64,000 nt of DNA, from NCBI GenBank assembly GCA_016791445.1, contig JAEUMP010000006.1:186001-250000 (forward strand), read 5' to 3'. Positions 41,373 through 50,411 of the stretch are shown here, piece after piece (position 1 is the first letter of the stretch; the number at the start of each line of letters is the position of its first letter). The position numbers were made by a program, and so were the translations under genes. A model generated the notes under the pieces. It saw nothing but the letters and a program-made list of their open reading frames with translations. It was not told the origin of the DNA and searched no databases. This DNA is from Hyphomonadaceae bacterium. GTDB taxonomy: Bacteria > Pseudomonadota > Alphaproteobacteria > Caulobacterales > Aquidulcibacteraceae.

Positions 41373-42554
41373 TCAGAGCATCCAGCGTGCGATGACGTTG
41401 CGGTGGGTTTCGCTGGTGCCGGAATAGATGGTCGCCGCCCGCACCGTGAGGTACTTCGCCATGGCGTGCGCGCCGCCGCCGTCCTCGTCGCTCCCGTGGC
41501 GCGCCGCCATGGCCGTCGGGCCCGCAACGTCAAGGGCGAACGCCGCGACCTTCTGGTGCAGCTCGCTGCCGATGAGCTTGAGCATGGACGGCGTCGCGTC
41601 GTCGTGTGCGCGGGGCCTGCCCGACGGCAGCGCATCCTGTTCGACCTGCGCAAACGCTTCGAGTTCGATCTGGAGCTGCGCGAGACGGGCGAGGAGCGTT
41701 GCATCCTCGTCGTCGAGCGCCCTCAGCGCCTGCGCGCCACGATGGAGGATGCGGCGCACCAGCGCCGACGGCGAGTTGTTGGCGCGCGCGAGTTGCATCA
41801 AACGCTTGGCGATCGCCCAGCCCTTATCCTCCGCGCCGACGCGATTGCCGGCCGGCACGCGCACGCCGTCGAAGAAGACCTGATTGACCTCATGCTCCCC
41901 GGCGAGATCGATGATCGGCGCAATCGTGATGCCGGGCGTATCGAGATCGATGAGCAGGAAGGTCAGGCCGTGCTGCGGTCTTGCCCCGTTTGCAGTGCGC
42001 ACGATCGCGAACATCCGATTGGCGAGGTGAGCGCCTGTGGTCCAGATCTTGGTTCCGTCGATGATGTAGTCGTCGCCGTCGCGTCTTGCGCGTGTGACGA
42101 TGTTGGCGAGGTCCGACCCGGCGCCCGGTTCGGAAAATCCCTGGCACCACATGTCTTCGCCGGACAGCATGGCCGGCAGATACCGCGCCCGTTGCGCAGG
42201 CGTCCCGCATTCGATGAGCAGGGGGCCGAGGCTGCGCAATCCGGTGGCGAAGAGGAGCGGCGCATCGTTCAGCGCGCATTCGCGGTCGAACAGAAAGCGG
42301 CGTCGCGCGGACCAGCCCGTCCCGCCCCATTCGACCGGCCATGCCGGCGCGATCCAGCCGCGCGCGTGCAGACGGCTATGCCAGATGCGGCACGCCGCCA
42401 TGTCCGCGTGAACGCCGAGCGTGCGACGACCGGCGGCGCGGAGTTCGGGCGTCAACGCGGCGTCAAGAAAGGCGCGCACATCGGCCAGAAATGTCGCATC
42501 GTCCGCAGTGTCGTCGCCCGGCGGCGCGGCGCGCACGGTCGCGATCCCCTGCAT
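41373..42554 (-). CDS. Acyl-CoA dehydrogenase family protein
   Basis: 393 residues. WPVEWGGTGWSA, WCQGFSEPGAGSDLAN, IDGTKIWTTGAHLANRM and the C-terminal YSGTSETHRNVIARW are normal ACAD segments. Unlike the gene at 11627 it is of the subfamily with the long VEWGGTGW loop. A perfect FNR/FixK-type box lies 65 bp upstream of the start, so it may be induced at low oxygen. Substrate unknown. It is divergent from ompW. Confidence 0.9.
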   Translation of the reverse strand: MQGIATVRAAPPGDDTADDATFLADVRAFLDAALTPELRAAGRRTLGVHADMAACRIWHSRLHARGWIAPAWPVEWGGTGWSARRRFLFDRECALNDAPLLFATGLRSLGPLLIECGTPAQRARYLPAMLSGEDMWCQGFSEPGAGSDLANIVTRARRDGDDYIIDGTKIWTTGAHLANRMFAIVRTANGARPQHGLTFLLIDLDTPGITIAPIIDLAGEHEVNQVFFDGVRVPAGNRVGAEDKGWAIAKRLMQLARANNSPSALVRRILHRGAQALRALDDEDATLLARLAQLQIELEAFAQVEQDALPSGRPRAHDDATPSMLKLIGSELHQKVAAFALDVAGPTAMAARHGSDEDGGGAHAMAKYLTVRAATIYSGTSETHRNVIARWML

Positions 42555-42619
42555 ATCGATGCCTCCCGGCGATGGAAATCGTGGTTGGCGAAAAACTAGG
42601 CGCGTCAGGGCGGCGAAGC

Positions 42620-42633
42620 TTGATCCGCATCAA
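42620..42633. promoter_or_regulatory. FNR/FixK box, upstream of the acyl-CoA dehydrogenase
   Basis: TTGATCCGCATCAA, a perfect TTGAT-N4-ATCAA palindrome. It lies 65 bp before the minus-strand acyl-CoA dehydrogenase start and about 115 bp before ompW. Confidence 0.8.
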
Positions 42634-42679
42634 CCGCGCGCCATGCGCGACAACTTGACCGGTGCGGCGCGGCGTCGAG

Positions 42680-42693
42680 TTGATGTCGATCAA
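42680..42693. promoter_or_regulatory. FNR/FixK box, upstream of ompW
   Basis: TTGATGTCGATCAA, a second perfect TTGAT-N4-ATCAA palindrome, 54 bp before the ompW start and 60 bp (about six helical turns) from the box at 42620. Binding by the FixK-type regulator at 57374 is inferred. Confidence 0.85.
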
Positions 42694-42747
42694 GCGGCGC
42701 AGATGACGCGCGTGTCACCGTTTTCGGGTTCTTGAAGAGGAGCCGTC

Positions 42748-43389
42748 ATGTTGACCGCACGTGTTCTTGCATTTTCCCTGATGACCGCCGCCGTCGCGTT
42801 CGCTGCGCCGGCGCAGGCCGGTGTGCTGGACAATGTCCAGGTGAAAGTCGGCGTCTCGGGCATTCTGCCCGAGGAGAGCGCCGACATTTCCGTCATCGGC
42901 GGCGACGTCGATATCTCGGATGAGTACGTTCCCACGCTGCAACTGGAGTATTTCTTCACCAAGAACATCTCCGCCGAACTGCTCTGCTGCGTCGCACAGC
43001 ACGATGTCGGCGCCGTGCAGACCGCGCTCGGTCGCGTCGATCTCGGACAGGTCACGCACTTCCCGCCGACGGTGACGCTGAAGTATCGCTGGACAGATTT
43101 AGGACCTGTTGAGCCCTATGTCGGCGCGGGCGTGAACTACACGCACTTTTTCAACAAGAAGCTGCCGGCGGGCGGCCCCGTCACCTCGATCGATTATGAC
43201 GACTCCTTCGGCGGCGCGCTGCAGGTCGGGGCCGACATCCGGATGAACGACCACTGGTCGGTCAATCTCGATGTCCGCAAGATCTGGATCAACACCGACG
43301 TCACCATCTACGCCGGCGCCACGCGCGTGGACGCGGACGTGGACATCAACCCTGTGGTCGCCACCGTCGGTGTCGGCTACCGCTTCTGA
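42748..43389 (+). CDS. ompW: OmpW-family outer-membrane protein
   Basis: 213 residues: signal peptide (MTAAVAFAAPAQA, cleavage after residue 24), then an eight-stranded barrel with VKVGVSGILPEE, LQLEYFFTKNISAEL, PTVTLKYRW, PYVGAGVNYTHFF and the C-terminal VATVGVGYRF ending in Phe, as BamA substrates do. OmpW homologues are often induced under oxygen limitation, in line with the perfect FNR-type box 54 bp upstream. A strong hairpin at 43402-43430 follows the stop. Confidence 0.93.
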   Translation: MLTARVLAFSLMTAAVAFAAPAQAGVLDNVQVKVGVSGILPEESADISVIGGDVDISDEYVPTLQLEYFFTKNISAELLCCVAQHDVGAVQTALGRVDLGQVTHFPPTVTLKYRWTDLGPVEPYVGAGVNYTHFFNKKLPAGGPVTSIDYDDSFGGALQVGADIRMNDHWSVNLDVRKIWINTDVTIYAGATRVDADVDINPVVATVGVGYRF

Positions 43390-43401
43390 CCCAAAGCGAA
43401 C

Positions 43402-43430
43402 GCGGCGATCGGTCAATCCCCGATCGCCGC
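43402..43430 (+). terminator. Hairpin terminator after ompW
   Basis: GCGGCGATCGG (43402-43412) pairs perfectly with CCGATCGCCGC (43420-43430) over a 7-base loop; the downstream GTCTTTCC is only weakly T-rich. It lies 13 bp after the ompW stop. Read-through into the phosphorylase operon is possible, since no separate FixK box precedes that operon. Confidence 0.7.
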
Positions 43431-43492
43431 GTCTTTCCGGCGCGCCGCCGCACGTCTATGCTCGGTCTTGCGGAGCGTCGTGAGAGGTGACG

Positions 43493-45025
43493 GTGAGCAA
43501 GCGTGCAGGAAAGCCTTCGGCTGACCGACCGACGGCGCTGCGCGTGAAGGCGCTTCCCGTCGACACCCTGCGCGAAAACGTCGTGATGCTTGCCCGCGAC
43601 TGCCGGGCGCTGCGTCCGGAGAGGCTCAAAGGCTCGCGCAAGGTCGAGGTGCGCGGGGCGGGCAGATCCATCGTCGCCAGCATCCTCATCGTGGACGACC
43701 CGGCGCTCGTGTCGGCGACGGATGTCGGCATCACACGGCCCGCGCTCGAACGACTGTGCCTCGCGGACGGAGACGACGTCGTCATCGCGCCCGCAGTTTC
43801 ACCCGAAAGTCTCGATAGCGTACGCGCAAAGATCCGGGGTGAAACGCTGTCGGAAGAGGCGATCTTCGCCATCGTCCGCGACCTCGCCGCACATCGCTAC
43901 TCCGACATGGAGATAGCGGCCTTCCTGATCGCCTCGGCGAGCTTCATGATCGCCGAAGAGGTCCTTGCGCTCACGCGGGCCATGGCCGATGTGGGCACGC
44001 GTCTCGACTGGAAGCGCGACCTGATTGTCGACAAGCACTGCATCGGCGGCATTCCCGGCAATCGTACCACAATGATCGTGGCGCCCATCGTCGCCGCCCA
44101 CGGCCTCACCATGCCGAAGACGTCGTCGCGCGCGATCACCTCGCCAGCGGGAACGGCCGACACGATGGAGGTGTTTGCGCGTGTCGATCTCGGCGTCGAC
44201 GAAATGCATGCGGCCGTTGAGAAGTGCGGCGCGTGCATCATCTGGGGCGGTCATGTGAACCTATCGCCCGCGGACGATGTGCTCATCTCGGTGGAGAGAC
44301 CGCTCTCGATCGATACGCCGGAGCAGATGGTCGCCTCGATCCTCTCCAAGAAGCTCGCCGCCGGCTCCACCCATCTCCTCGTGGACATGCCTGTCGGTCC
44401 CACGGCGAAAATTCGCTCCGGCGTCTATGCGCAGCGCGTGCGAAAATTGTTCGAGTTCGTGGGCGCGCGCCTCGGGATCGCCGTCGAAGTGATGGTGACG
44501 GACGGCGGCGCACCGATCGGACGTGGCGTCGGGCCGGTATTGGAGGCGCGCGATGTCCGGGCGGTTCTCGACAGGAGCGCTGACGCGCCGATGGACCTGC
44601 GCGAGAAATCACTCGATCTGGCGGGGCGGTTGCTTGAGTACGACCCCGCCATGCGTGGCGGGCAGGGGCGTGCGCGCGCCCGCGACCTGCTGGACAGCGG
44701 CGCCGCCGCGCGCGCGATGGACGCGATCATCGAGGCGCAGGGCCCGCCGCCGCGCACGGCGAGACTTGGGCCTCTGACCCACGAAGTTGTCGCGCCGCAC
44801 GGGGGAGTCGTGGCGTCGATGGATTGTTTCCGCATTGCGCGGCTCGCGCGTCTCGCCGGCGCCCCGACAGATCCCGGCGCGGGTCTCGACCTGTTGAAAT
44901 GCACCGGCGAAACGGTGCGCGCCGGAGAACCGTTGATGCGCATCCATGGGGAAGAGCCGTCCGACTTCGAGGCGGCGGTGGAGGCCGCCACGCGCACCTG
45001 CGGCATCGACGTGAGTGCGCCGTGA
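43493..45025 (+). CDS. AMP phosphorylase / thymidine phosphorylase family protein
   Basis: 510 residues. It has the extra N-terminal domain of about 90 residues seen in archaeal AMP phosphorylases, and the motif [14 protein letters not shown], where PGNR is the AMP-phosphorylase form (thymidine phosphorylases have VGDK). Other parts: [19 protein letters not shown] and [12 protein letters not shown]. The likely reaction is AMP + phosphate to adenine + ribose 1,5-bisphosphate. Starts with GTG at 43493 because AGAGG is correctly spaced for it; GTG 43487 is the alternative. The stop overlaps the PRPP-synthetase-like gene (GTGA). Confidence 0.88.
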   Translation: MSKRAGKPSADRPTALRVKALPVDTLRENVVMLARDCRALRPERLKGSRKVEVRGAGRSIVASILIVDDPALVSATDVGITRPALERLCLADGDDVVIAPAVSPESLDSVRAKIRGETLSEEAIFAIVRDLAAHRYSDMEIAAFLIASASFMIAEEVLALTRAMADVGTRLDWKRDLIVDKHCIGGIPGNRTTMIVAPIVAAHGLTMPKTSSRAITSPAGTADTMEVFARVDLGVDEMHAAVEKCGACIIWGGHVNLSPADDVLISVERPLSIDTPEQMVASILSKKLAAGSTHLLVDMPVGPTAKIRSGVYAQRVRKLFEFVGARLGIAVEVMVTDGGAPIGRGVGPVLEARDVRAVLDRSADAPMDLREKSLDLAGRLLEYDPAMRGGQGRARARDLLDSGAAARAMDAIIEAQGPPPRTARLGPLTHEVVAPHGGVVASMDCFRIARLARLAGAPTDPGAGLDLLKCTGETVRAGEPLMRIHGEEPSDFEAAVEAATRTCGIDVSAP

Positions 45026-45918
45026 GTGCGACCCGACTTCACGCCTTTCGCGACGATGGAGCCGCCGTGCAGCGACTGGCCGACGCGCTCGGCGTCGAGC
45101 CGCAGTTCGTCGAAACCCACGTCTTTGACGACGGCGAAATCGTCCCGCGCACGCCTCCCGCGACGGAAACCGTCGTGGTCTATCGCTCGCTCGCACAGCC
45201 GAACACGCGGCTCATCGAACTGGTCCTCTCCTGCGATGCATGGCGTCGCGCCGGAGCGAAGCGCCTTGTGCTTGTCGCGCCGTATCTCTGCTATATGCGC
45301 CAGGATGCGGTCTTTCATCCCGGCGAGCCGGTCAGCCAGAAAGTGATCGGCGACATTCTCGGCGCGCGGTTCGATCGTATCGTGACCGTCGACGCCCACC
45401 TGCATCGCACGGGGCGTCTGGAAGACGTCTTCGTCGGCGTCGAGTGCGCCAATCTACGCGCCGCCGGGGGCATCGCGGGCCATTTGCGCGCGGATACTCT
45501 CCCGGAAAATCTGCTGGTGCTCGGGCCCGACAGCGAGTCCGGACCTTGGGTCGAGGCGCTTGCGCGCCATATCGGCCGGGACGGCGCGGTGCTGGAGAAG
45601 ACGCGCCGCAGCGATCACGACGTCAGCGTGCGCCTGCCAGATCATGTCGACGTCGCCGATCGTCCGGTGCTGCTGCTCGACGACATATGTACGAGCGGCG
45701 GCACGCTCATGGCGGCGAGCGAAGCGCTCTACCGCAGGGGCGCGGCGTCGGTGGAGGCCATCGTCACGCACGCGCTGTTCTCGCCGGAGGTGGGCGCGCG
45801 GATCGCAGCCGCCGGCGTGCGGCGGATCAGATCGTGCGATTCCTGTCCGCACCCCACCAACGCGATACCGCTCGCGTCGGTGCTGGCGGACGCGGTGAGA
45901 ACGGAGTGGTCGACATGA
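45022..45918 (+). CDS. Ribose-phosphate pyrophosphokinase-like protein
   Basis: 298 residues. Two phosphoribosyltransferase-like halves; [24 protein letters not shown] matches the ATP-binding region of PRPP synthetase (written: [12 protein letters not shown]), TVDAHLHRT the metal-binding His segment, and [13 protein letters not shown] the PRPP-binding loop. Compared with PrsA it is shorter and its flexible loop [10 protein letters not shown] lacks the usual KxR. Sandwiched with one-codon overlaps between the AMP phosphorylase and the RNase-like gene, so it may use ribose 1,5-bisphosphate or ribose 5-phosphate in the same salvage route. Confidence 0.87.
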   Translation: MSATRLHAFRDDGAAVQRLADALGVEPQFVETHVFDDGEIVPRTPPATETVVVYRSLAQPNTRLIELVLSCDAWRRAGAKRLVLVAPYLCYMRQDAVFHPGEPVSQKVIGDILGARFDRIVTVDAHLHRTGRLEDVFVGVECANLRAAGGIAGHLRADTLPENLLVLGPDSESGPWVEALARHIGRDGAVLEKTRRSDHDVSVRLPDHVDVADRPVLLLDDICTSGGTLMAASEALYRRGAASVEAIVTHALFSPEVGARIAAAGVRRIRSCDSCPHPTNAIPLASVLADAVRTEWST

Positions 45919-47495
45919 GTGCGCTTCTGCACTTTCACGGCGCGGCCGGGTGCGTCACGGGATCTTGCGCCCTGCTGGAAACCAAGCGTGCGCGCGTGCT
46001 GGTGGATTGCGGACTCTTCCAGGGTTCGAAGACGCTCAAGTCGCTGAACTACGAGCCCTTTCCATTTGATGCGGCGTCCATCGACGCCGTCCTGTTGACG
46101 CATGCCCATATCGACCACTGCGGGCTCCTGCCGAAGCTCATGCTGGCCGGATTCGCTGGTCCCATCTTCGCCACGGGCGGTACGCGCGATCTTTGCATGG
46201 TGATGCTGCCCGATGCGGGCGCCATCCAGGAAATGGAAGTGGAGACATTGAACCGGCGCAACCAGAGACGCGGCGGCGAAGAGGTCGCGCCGATCTACAC
46301 GGCCAAGGACGGACGCGACGTGGTCACGCAGTTTGAAGTCGTCCGGCTGGGTGATCTCGTTGATGTGGCGGAGGGCGTACGCGCGCGCTGGTGGCACGCG
46401 GGCCACATTCTCGGCGCGGCGTCAGTGGAAGTGGAGGTGACGGACGGCGACGAGGCGCCGATGCGACTGCTGTTTTCGGGCGACATCGGACCGGGCGGGC
46501 GCGACCTCATGGATGATCCCGCAGGGCCTGCGGGCGTCGATCATGTGATCCTCGAGAGCACCTACGGCGACGTGGAGCGCGCGACGGTGTCCACCGAGGA
46601 GCGCCGAAGCATTCTCGCGGCTGAAGTGTCGCGCGCCTACACGCAGGGAGGGCCGCTGCTGATCCCGGCGTTTGCAGTCGAGCGTACGCAGGAACTGATC
46701 GTGGACCTGCTGGATCTGATGGAGGGCGGAACGGCGCCGCCGGGCCCTATCTATCTCGACAGCCCGCTCGCGATCCGCGCAAGCGATGTCTTCTTCCGGC
46801 ACGGACAGGCGGAGAGCGCAGACAATCCCTTTCGCGCGCTGCGGGGGTCGCGCCTCCTGCGGTTCACCGAGTCCGCCGCAGAGAGTCGCGAGATCGAACG
46901 GGTGAAGGGTTGGCACGTCATCATCGCCGCCAGCGGCATGTGCGATGCGGGCCGCATCCGTCACCATCTCAAGCGCCTGTTGTGGCGCGAAAACGCCACG
47001 GTGTTGATTGTCGGCTATCAGGCTGTCGGCACGTTGGGGCGTTTCCTGCTCGAGGGCCGCCGCGAGGTGCGCATACAGGGCGATGTCATCAAGGTGCGCG
47101 CCGCCGTGCGCGAGATCGATATCTATTCCGGCCACGCTGACGCTGGCGGACTGGTGCGTTGGGCGCAGGCGCGTGCACCGGTGGCGGGGAAGGTGTTCCT
47201 CGTGCATGGGGAACCGCCGAACCTGAAGGGACTTTCGCGGCGGCTCATCGCGGCGGGCTTTGCGGCGGAGAATGTCGTGACTGCGAGGCTGGATGAGAGT
47301 TATCGCCTGCGCGCCGGCGGCGCCGAGTTCAGGGCGGCGGGTGCGCCGCGCATCGCCCACGACGCGGTCGCCGAACCGGACTGGCACAATGCGCGCGCGG
47401 CCTTCCTGTCAGCGCTGAACGAACGGCTGGCAAAGGCGGCGGACGATGCGGAGAGACAGCGCTTGCTCGAAATGCTGGGCGCTGCGCTCGGCTAG
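45915..47495 (+). CDS. Metallo-beta-lactamase / beta-CASP ribonuclease-like protein
   Basis: 526 residues. MBL motifs: LTHAHIDHCGLLPKL with the HxHxDH zinc site, HAGHILGAASVEVE, LLFSGDIG, and the beta-CASP region LLIPAFAVERTQELI followed by IIAASGMCDAGRIRHHLK. The C-terminal KVHGEPPNL-like stretch (VFLVHGEPPNLKGLS) holds the last histidine. This is the CPSF73/YSH1-like exonuclease family. The ATG overlaps the previous stop by ATGA. Grouping with AMP phosphorylase suggests RNA turnover feeding nucleotide salvage under oxygen limitation. Confidence 0.9.
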   Translation: MSALLHFHGAAGCVTGSCALLETKRARVLVDCGLFQGSKTLKSLNYEPFPFDAASIDAVLLTHAHIDHCGLLPKLMLAGFAGPIFATGGTRDLCMVMLPDAGAIQEMEVETLNRRNQRRGGEEVAPIYTAKDGRDVVTQFEVVRLGDLVDVAEGVRARWWHAGHILGAASVEVEVTDGDEAPMRLLFSGDIGPGGRDLMDDPAGPAGVDHVILESTYGDVERATVSTEERRSILAAEVSRAYTQGGPLLIPAFAVERTQELIVDLLDLMEGGTAPPGPIYLDSPLAIRASDVFFRHGQAESADNPFRALRGSRLLRFTESAAESREIERVKGWHVIIAASGMCDAGRIRHHLKRLLWRENATVLIVGYQAVGTLGRFLLEGRREVRIQGDVIKVRAAVREIDIYSGHADAGGLVRWAQARAPVAGKVFLVHGEPPNLKGLSRRLIAAGFAAENVVTARLDESYRLRAGGAEFRAAGAPRIAHDAVAEPDWHNARAAFLSALNERLAKAADDAERQRLLEMLGAALG

Positions 47496-47653
47496 GCGCG
47501 GGGCGGAGGCAGGTCGTCGTCGTTCAGGAGGATACGATGGGCGGCGCCCTCGAGATCCTCGTACTGGTCGGCCCGCAGGCTCCACAGAAACGCTGCAAGC
47601 CCCATGGCGCCGAGCGAAACCGCCGCTGGTATCAGGAAGACGATGATGTCCAT
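47492..47653 (-). CDS. ccoS: cbb3 oxidase maturation protein CcoS
   Basis: 53 residues: one N-terminal membrane helix (IIVFLIPAAVSLGAMGLAAFLW) and a short acidic tail with the family-typical RADQYEDLEGAAHRIL. Needed for cofactor insertion into CcoN. The ATG at 47653 lies inside the end of ccoI (22-bp overlap). It converges with the RNase-like gene with a 4-bp overlap. Confidence 0.95.
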   Translation of the reverse strand: MDIIVFLIPAAVSLGAMGLAAFLWSLRADQYEDLEGAAHRILLNDDDLPPPRA

Positions 47654-49926
47654 GACTGCATGCCTTGAAGACGAAGCGCGTTGAGAGTGACCAGGAGCGA
47701 CGAGCCCGCCATGGCGAGCGCCGCGACCAGCGGCGTGACGAAGCCGAGCGCCGCCACCGGCACGGCGACGGCGTTGTAGAGCGCCGACAGGGCGAGATTC
47801 TCGGTGATGCGCTTCTGTGCGGCGCGCGCGGTGTCGATGGCATCCACGACCGGCGCGAGATGCTTGCCAGTGAAGACGATGTCGGCGGCGGCCTGGCTCA
47901 CTTCGACCGCCGTACCGGGCGATGCGGAGGCGTGGGCGGCGGCAAGCGCTGCGGCATCGTTGAGGCCATCGCCAACCATCAGCACCTTGTGTCCTGCGGC
48001 ACGCAGCGCATCGAGCCGCGCGGACTTTTGCGCAGGTCGAGTTTCCGCGGACCAATGCGCGACGCCGGCCTCCCGCGCTGCTTCGGCGACGGCGCCGGCG
48101 CGATCGCCGGAGAGGATTTCCACTGCGAGACCTCGCGCCTGCAGCGCCGCGATCACGCGCGCTGCGTCGGGGCGAAGCTCATCGACGAAGGCGATGCGGA
48201 CAGGCGCGGCGTCTCCGTGCGCAAACCAGAGTTCCGCCGCGTCGTCGTCGTGCTCGGGGGCATGCGGCGCGGCGAAGCTCCGTCGTCCGAGGCGCGCCGC
48301 AACGCCGTCGATTTCGCCGGTGATGCCTTCGCCGGGGACTTCGACGGCCGCACGCGCGGGCGCGCCGGGGCCTGCCGCATCGACGAGCGCGCGCGACAGG
48401 GGGTGCCGCGAACAGCGCGCAAGCGCCGCAGCGGCGTCGAGCGTGCCTGCGTCAAGAGAGGTGGCGAGGCGCGGCTTTCCGAGAGTCAGCGTGCCGGTCT
48501 TGTCGAGAACGACGGTGTCGATCTGCGCGAGACGCTCAAGCGCGTCCCCGGATTTCACGAGCACGCCGCGCTTGAAGAGCCGTCCCGTCGCCACGACCTG
48601 GACCGCCGGCACGGCAAGACCGAGCGCACACGGGCAGGTGATGATGAGCACCGCGACCGCGATCATCACCGCATCGTGGAAGCTCACATCCGCGATGCCG
48701 GCAACGCCAGCCGTACGCAGCAGGGCGGGGCCGAACATCCAGAAGAGGAAGGTCACCGCGGCCAGCGAGTGCACGACCGGGACGTAGAGACGCACCGCCT
48801 TGTCGGCGATCCGCACGAAGCGCGCGCGCCCCTGTTCGCCGATCTCGATGAGCCGCGCCAGCTGCGCAACAAGCGAGGCGTCTACCGGAGAGGAGACGCG
48901 CAACGTCAGCGGGCGCGTCAGGTTGATGGCGCCTGCGTGCACGGTGTCGCCGATGCGCGCGGGGACGGGAAGCGTTTCGCCCGTGAGCAGGGCGCAATCG
49001 AGTTCAGAGACGCCATCAACGACCACGGCATCGACGGGCGCGCGTTCTCCGGCGGCGAGCAGAATGGTGTCGTCCGTTTCAAGAGCCTTGGCGGCGACCG
49101 CTTCCGCACGGCCATCTGCGGCGAGCCGCACCGCGGTCGTGGCCTGCATGGCGAGAAGGTCGCGCGCCGCCGTGCGCGCCTTTTCCCGCAGGCGATGGTC
49201 GAGATAGCGACCGATCAGCAGCAGGAAGAGCAGCATGCAGACGCTGTCGAAATAGGCGTGGTGGCGACCCGTGGCGGTCTCCACCAGACTCATCGTCAGC
49301 GTCAGCACCACCGCGATCGAAATCGGCACGTCCATGTTCGTCCGGCCGCGCTTCAGCGCCGCGACGGCGGAACGGAAGAAGGGCCGGCCCGAATAGAGCG
49401 CCGCCGGGATCGCCACGATCGCCGACCACCAGTGCATCATGGTGCGCGTCGATCCGCCCATGTCGAGATCGCCGGTCCAGACCGGGATCGAGAACATCAT
49501 CACATTCATCGACGCGAAGGCCGCGACCGCGAGCGCGCGCAAGAGGCGGCGGCCTTCCTCGTCGATCTGCTTCTGGCCCTCGGCGGGATCGAAGGCGGTC
49601 GCGGCGTAGCCGAGACCGGCCAGCGCGCTGGAAATCGTGCGCGCATCGACATCGCCGCGTGCCCACGTCACCCGCAGGCGCGCAGTGGAGAGATTGAGCC
49701 GCGCATCGCGCACGCCGGGCAACGCGAGCATCGCGCCCTCGATCTTGCGGATGCAGCCCGCGCAGCGCGCGCCCTGCACGAGCATTTCCAACACCTCGAC
49801 GTCTTCCTCGCCCGCGCGCACGAAGGCCGTAGGATCGACGCCGGCAGGGGACGAGGCAGGAGGCGCGAGGCCGGACGGACAGCCGACGGCGTCTGCGGAC
49901 GCGGCGGTCAGCGCGGCGGCGTCCAT
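47632..49926 (-). CDS. ccoI: Copper-translocating P-type ATPase CcoI/FixI
   Basis: 764 residues. A metal-binding HMA domain with GARCAGCIRKIEG near residue 57, eight membrane helices, the intramembrane CPC in ITCPCALGLAVP, phosphorylation site DKTGTLTLGKP and hinge VGDGLNDAAAL. FixI/CcoI exports Cu(I) for the CuB site of the cbb3 oxidase. Start at 49926 overlaps ccoH by 19 bp. Gene order GHIS is standard. Confidence 0.96.
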   Translation of the reverse strand: MDAAALTAASADAVGCPSGLAPPASSPAGVDPTAFVRAGEEDVEVLEMLVQGARCAGCIRKIEGAMLALPGVRDARLNLSTARLRVTWARGDVDARTISSALAGLGYAATAFDPAEGQKQIDEEGRRLLRALAVAAFASMNVMMFSIPVWTGDLDMGGSTRTMMHWWSAIVAIPAALYSGRPFFRSAVAALKRGRTNMDVPISIAVVLTLTMSLVETATGRHHAYFDSVCMLLFLLLIGRYLDHRLREKARTAARDLLAMQATTAVRLAADGRAEAVAAKALETDDTILLAAGERAPVDAVVVDGVSELDCALLTGETLPVPARIGDTVHAGAINLTRPLTLRVSSPVDASLVAQLARLIEIGEQGRARFVRIADKAVRLYVPVVHSLAAVTFLFWMFGPALLRTAGVAGIADVSFHDAVMIAVAVLIITCPCALGLAVPAVQVVATGRLFKRGVLVKSGDALERLAQIDTVVLDKTGTLTLGKPRLATSLDAGTLDAAAALARCSRHPLSRALVDAAGPGAPARAAVEVPGEGITGEIDGVAARLGRRSFAAPHAPEHDDDAAELWFAHGDAAPVRIAFVDELRPDAARVIAALQARGLAVEILSGDRAGAVAEAAREAGVAHWSAETRPAQKSARLDALRAAGHKVLMVGDGLNDAAALAAAHASASPGTAVEVSQAAADIVFTGKHLAPVVDAIDTARAAQKRITENLALSALYNAVAVPVAALGFVTPLVAALAMAGSSLLVTLNALRLQGMQSWTSSSS

Positions 49927-50411
49927 GTCATCCTCCGCTCGAATTCGAACTTCTGCGCCCCGCGCTGCGCGACGCCGTGGAAGGTCCAGCCGCCGGCCGG
50001 AATCGAGCTGATGTCGGCGACATAGACGCCGTCGCCCTCGCCGGTGAACGTGAGCGTCGCATCGTCACGGGTCGTCGCCGGCCGACGCAGTTCGCCTTCG
50101 ATGGTGAGACCATCGATTGGGCGCCCATCGCGATCGGCGAAGGTCACCATCAACTGCGGCGTTGCGCCGGCGGCGATGATCTCCATGCCCGCGCGCCACC
50201 CAAGCGCTTTCTGTTGCTCGCGTTCTGCGATGGTTTCGTTGTAGCGAAGGCCCTGGAGGTAGGAGCGCCGCTCGTCCTCGCCCGGAAATGTCCGCACCGC
50301 CGCGACCGTGAACGCCACGTTGATCGCGATGATGGCGCCGAAGAAGAAGAGCATCGCGGCGAGGACATGCCCGCCCTTGAGTTCGCGGCGATGGAGGGTG
50401 CGGGACGTCAT
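49908..50411 (-). CDS. ccoH: cbb3 oxidase assembly protein CcoH/FixH
   Basis: 167 residues: one N-terminal membrane helix (VLAAMLFFFGAIIAINVAFTVAA) and a periplasmic FixH domain with SYLQGLRYNETIAERE and MVTFADRDGRPIDGLTIEG. Required for assembly of the oxidase; interacts with CcoN subcomplexes. Overlaps ccoG by ATGA at its start and ccoI by 19 bp at its end. Confidence 0.95.
   Translation of the reverse strand: MTSRTLHRRELKGGHVLAAMLFFFGAIIAINVAFTVAAVRTFPGEDERRSYLQGLRYNETIAEREQQKALGWRAGMEIIAAGATPQLMVTFADRDGRPIDGLTIEGELRRPATTRDDATLTFTGEGDGVYVADISSIPAGGWTFHGVAQRGAQKFEFERRMTWTPPR

Noticed and set aside
47665-50025. A 786-codon plus-strand frame opposite ccoI and ccoH
   Set aside because: Arg/His-rich shadow of the well-supported copper ATPase frame; no motif of its own.
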